64,000 bases of DNA. Source: Nocardioides oceani (GTDB lineage: Bacteria > Actinomycetota > Actinomycetes > Propionibacteriales > Nocardioidaceae). The notes beneath the pieces were generated by a model. That model did not search any database. It was not told the DNA's origin and saw nothing but the letters and a program-made list of their open reading frames with translations. The translations under genes were made by a program, and so were the position numbers. Location of the stretch: the NCBI RefSeq assembly GCF_030412965.1, contig NZ_JAUHJQ010000001.1:214743-278742 (forward strand). The letters run 5' to 3'. Shown piece after piece: positions 61,834 through 64,000 of the stretch; within the stretch, counting starts at the first letter, position 1; each line of letters starts with the position of its first letter.

Positions 61834-62988
61834 TTACTGAGGCAGCCCGAGCGACTGTGAGCAGTGGGGCCAGGAGCCGTACCCACCGGTCGCCGCGCGG
61901 ACCTTCTCGGCGATCGCGATCTGCGTCTCGCGGGACTGCTGGTGCGGGTAGCCGGGGCCGCCGTACGCATGCCAGGTGGACAGCGAGAACTGGAGGCCGC
62001 CGTAGTAGCCGTTGCCGGTGTTGATCGCCCAGTTGCCGCCGGACTCGCACTTGGCGAGGGCGTCCCAGACGGTGCCGCCGGAGGCGTAGTTGGGCGCGGC
62101 CACCTCGGGCTCGGGCTCCTTGGTGCCCACGCGGACGATGGCGTCGACGGGTCGACGGGTGACCTCGGCCTTCGTCACGACCCGCCCGACGAGCTCGCCG
62201 TTGCGGTACATCAGCCGGTACGTCACGTTCCGCAGGCCCTCGCGGCCGGCGCGGACCGTGGAGGTCTCGCCCTCGAGCATCGAGCCGTCCTCGCGCTCGG
62301 TGGTGGCGAAGTCGATCGCCTCACCGGTCACCTCGCGGGTGACGACGCGGACGTCGGTGAACACGATCCGGTCGCCGTCGGCGAGCTCCGAGCCGAGGCC
62401 CGGCTTGGTCTCGTCGCGACCTCCGACGTCGACGCCGAGCTCCTCGAGCGCCTCGGAGACGGTCAGCGCGGTGACGGTGCGCTTCTTCCAGTCCTTCGCG
62501 CCGAGCTTCACCTTCAGCGTCTTCGGGGTGACGACCTCCAGGGCCATGCCCTCGCGGTCGATCGAGCCGCCGCGGCTGGCCGACAGGTCGGCGCCTCGGA
62601 AGTCCCGGCCGATCTCGCCCAGGGCACCGGCGACCTCGGTCGCGGTGACCCAGTGGGTCGAGGTGTCACCGTCGACGGTCAGCTGGACGGGGCGCGCGAA
62701 GCGGACGGAGATCTCCATCCCGTCGCGCACCTCCTCCTCGAGGCCCGGCGCGACCTGGTCGCGGGCCGAGACCTCGACGCCCTGGTCCTCGAGGACGTCG
62801 GCGACGGTCGAGGCCATCGAGCTGACGTCCTGGGCGTCGCCGTCCAGGCTGAGGGTCACGGACTTGCTGAGGGCCGAGTAGCCCAGGGTGCTGCCGGCGA
62901 CCGCGAGGGCGACCACGGCGGCGAGCACCACCATCACGGGTCGACTGCGGCTGGACCGGGTCACCCAGTGTGCGAGCTTGCTGCGCAC
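61834..62988 (-). CDS. rpfB: Resuscitation-promoting factor RpfB
   Basis: 384 residues. One transmembrane/signal helix ([24 protein letters not shown] at about 19-42), three DUF348 repeats (about 55-245; [38 protein letters not shown]), a G5 domain ([25 protein letters not shown], about 255-330) and a C-terminal lytic transglycosylase-like RPF domain ([37 protein letters not shown]). Hydrolyses peptidoglycan in growth resumption. GTG at 62988 follows GGAG by 4 nt; a longer reading from 63123 lacks support. The upstream gap is 281 bp. Confidence 0.93.
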   Translation of the reverse strand: MRSKLAHWVTRSSRSRPVMVVLAAVVALAVAGSTLGYSALSKSVTLSLDGDAQDVSSMASTVADVLEDQGVEVSARDQVAPGLEEEVRDGMEISVRFARPVQLTVDGDTSTHWVTATEVAGALGEIGRDFRGADLSASRGGSIDREGMALEVVTPKTLKVKLGAKDWKKRTVTALTVSEALEELGVDVGGRDETKPGLGSELADGDRIVFTDVRVVTREVTGEAIDFATTEREDGSMLEGETSTVRAGREGLRNVTYRLMYRNGELVGRVVTKAEVTRRPVDAIVRVGTKEPEPEVAAPNYASGGTVWDALAKCESGGNWAINTGNGYYGGLQFSLSTWHAYGGPGYPHQQSRETQIAIAEKVRAATGGYGSWPHCSQSLGLPQ

Positions 62989-63269
62989 GATTCTCCGAAC
63001 GTCGTACTCCCCGGGTCTCGGGCACCCGTGCGCACCCCCCTGGCCGCTCACGGCGACCCCGTCGGGCCCGAGGCACCGGCGTCCGAGGGCTTCCCCACCC
63101 GTGGTCGTCCGCGCCTCGCGCACTGGCGTGATCGTTCCCGATCCCGGCCATCAGTCACCCAGCAGAACAGGCTCGGCGGGCGAGCGCAAACCCTCGTCCA
63201 CGGGTGTGCGCAGGCTCTCAGCCCGGTAATCAGGGCTCTCAGGGCCCCGCGGCGACGTCTCCGCGGGGG
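62989..63269 (-). other. Long rpfB leader/promoter region
   Basis: The 281-bp gap between tatD and rpfB has no supported gene. Read in rpfB sense it contains ACGGGTGGGGAAGCC, GGGTGACTGATGG and CGGGATCGGGAACG blocks and an inverted repeat around CCCTGAGAGCCCTGATT...GGGCTGAGAG. Actinobacterial rpf genes often carry a ydaO (cyclic di-AMP) riboswitch; some blocks look similar, but the CGCTGAAC and AGCTAACC motifs were not found, so no riboswitch is claimed. Confidence 0.35.
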
Positions 63270-64000
63270 TCACCAGGGGCCGCCGAAGGCCTCCTCGGTG
63301 GTGGCGTCGAGGGCGACGCAGAGGGTCTCGAGGTCGTCCCCGCGGACCTCGGCCATCGCGCGGACGGTGAGCGGGACGAGGTAGGAGGCGTTGACCTGGC
63401 CGCGGTGCGGGTGGGGGGTGAGGTACGGCGCGTCGGTCTCGACGAGCACGCGGTCGCGCGGGGTGACGACGAGCGCGTCACGCAGCGGCTGGGCGTTCTT
63501 GAACGTCACGGTGCCGGCGAAGGAGAGGTAAGCCCCGCGGTCCAGGCAGGCGCGGGCGAACGCGGCGTCGCCGGAGAAGCAGTGCATCACCCAGCGGTCG
63601 GGCGTGCCCTCCTCGTCGAGCACGCGCAGCACCTCGTCGTGGGCGTCACGGTCGTGGATGACCAGCGTCTTGTCGAGCCGCTTGGCCAGGTCGACGTGCC
63701 GGCGGAACGACTCCACCTGCACCGCCCGGCCCTCCTCGCCGGTGCGGAAGTGGTCGAGACCCGTCTCGCCCACCGCGCGGACCTTCGGGTGCGCGCCGGC
63801 GAGGGCCTCGATCTCGGCCATCGCGGTGTCGAGGTCGGTCCCCTGCTCGGCCAGGCGCGGCGCCTCGTTCGGGTGCAGCGCGACGCCCGCGACCAGCGCG
63901 TCGTACGTCGCCGCCGCCTCGACCGCCCACCGCGCACCGCGCAGGTCGCAGCCGATCTGGACGATCCGTGGCACGCCGACCGCTGCGGCCGCCGCGAGGG
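63270..64000 (-). CDS. tatD: TatD-family metal-dependent DNase (5' end outside window)
   Basis: At least 243 residues, incomplete: the family's N-terminal metal motif HxHxD (DxHCHLD) is not present, so the start lies beyond 64000; the frame stays open to the window end. Visible are VQIGCDLRGARW, AVGETGLDHFRTG, HVDLAKRLDKTLVIHDRDAHDEVLRVL, WVMHCFSGDAAFARACL, LVETDAPYLTPHPHRGQVN and the C-terminal EEAFGGPW. These carry the His, Glu and Asp ligands of TatD. 3'-5' exonuclease family linked to DNA repair. The rpfB-tatD order is conserved. Confidence 0.9.
   Translation of the reverse strand, partial: LAAAAAVGVPRIVQIGCDLRGARWAVEAAATYDALVAGVALHPNEAPRLAEQGTDLDTAMAEIEALAGAHPKVRAVGETGLDHFRTGEEGRAVQVESFRRHVDLAKRLDKTLVIHDRDAHDEVLRVLDEEGTPDRWVMHCFSGDAAFARACLDRGAYLSFAGTVTFKNAQPLRDALVVTPRDRVLVETDAPYLTPHPHRGQVNASYLVPLTVRAMAEVRGDDLETLCVALDATTEEAFGGPW

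Noticed and set aside
62989..63123. N-terminal extension of RpfB up to 63123
   Set aside because: The extra residues are low-complexity and put the membrane helix far from the N-terminus; the GTG at 62988 has a better ribosome-binding site.

Overview
The window is very GC-rich, with gene content and order typical of a Nocardioides-like actinobacterium (Propionibacteriales); the genus is an inference from codon bias, gene order and a repeat family, not a database match. Two conserved blocks frame it. On the left, nrdJ-nrdR, a LysM gene, lexA, hflX, dapF, miaA and miaB follow the same general order as the Mycobacterium tuberculosis nrdR-lexA-hflX-dapF-miaA-miaB region. On the right, ispE-rsmA-rpfB-tatD is another classic actinobacterial block. 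Everything else is accessory material set into this frame.

Region by region: 1-3.8 kb, B12-dependent ribonucleotide reductase and its repressor NrdR, with paired NrdR boxes and a strongly structured RNA between the genes. 3.9-5.2 kb, a secreted protein and a uracil-DNA glycosylase. 5.2-14.5 kb, a nitrogen-scavenging unit: a solute:sodium symporter, a TetR regulator, two DUF1989 proteins, a biotin-dependent urea/guanidine carboxylase and allophanate hydrolase, with a shared palindromic motif before both transcription units. 14.5-18.6 kb, an anti-sigma-like ATPase, a small membrane protein, an SOS-box-bearing LysM gene, a dehydrogenase and lexA. 18.7-25.4 kb, secreted or membrane proteins including PAP2, a metallopeptidase, PhoD and a Tat-exported phosphodiesterase. 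25.4-25.9 kb, a dense repeat island. 25.9-29.3 kb, a DinG helicase and a ROK regulator. 29.3-37.4 kb, a ROK-linked ABC sugar importer with an epimerase, a Gfo/Idh dehydrogenase and a second TIM-barrel isomerase.

37.4-50.3 kb holds an SGNH hydrolase, hflX, a small kinase, short-chain dehydrogenase, dapF, gamma-glutamyltranspeptidase, an AraC/DHFR-like pair, a beta-lactamase-fold hydrolase and miaA, then a run of five tiny, mostly highly acidic proteins interleaved with a Nudix hydrolase and translationally coupled. 50.3-58.1 kb has miaB, a glutamate-type ABC importer, a thioesterase-fold protein, a CsoR-family protein without its metal ligands, and a MarR/trans-aconitate methyltransferase divergon. 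58.2-64 kb has an ABC-F protein, ispE, rsmA, rpfB and the 3' part of tatD.

No rRNA, tRNA, prophage, insertion sequence or CRISPR array was recognised. Three kinds of dispersed or palindromic repeat are visible: a GGTTTCGACACGCTCGC...GCTCAACCAGC element (one copy inside the nrdJ coding sequence), a 70-bp imperfect palindrome present twice, and a three-hairpin cruciform downstream of the MarR gene. The most interesting candidates for undescribed biology are the small acidic protein/Nudix operon, the TetR-controlled guanidine/urea module, and the nrdR-nrdJ structured RNA.
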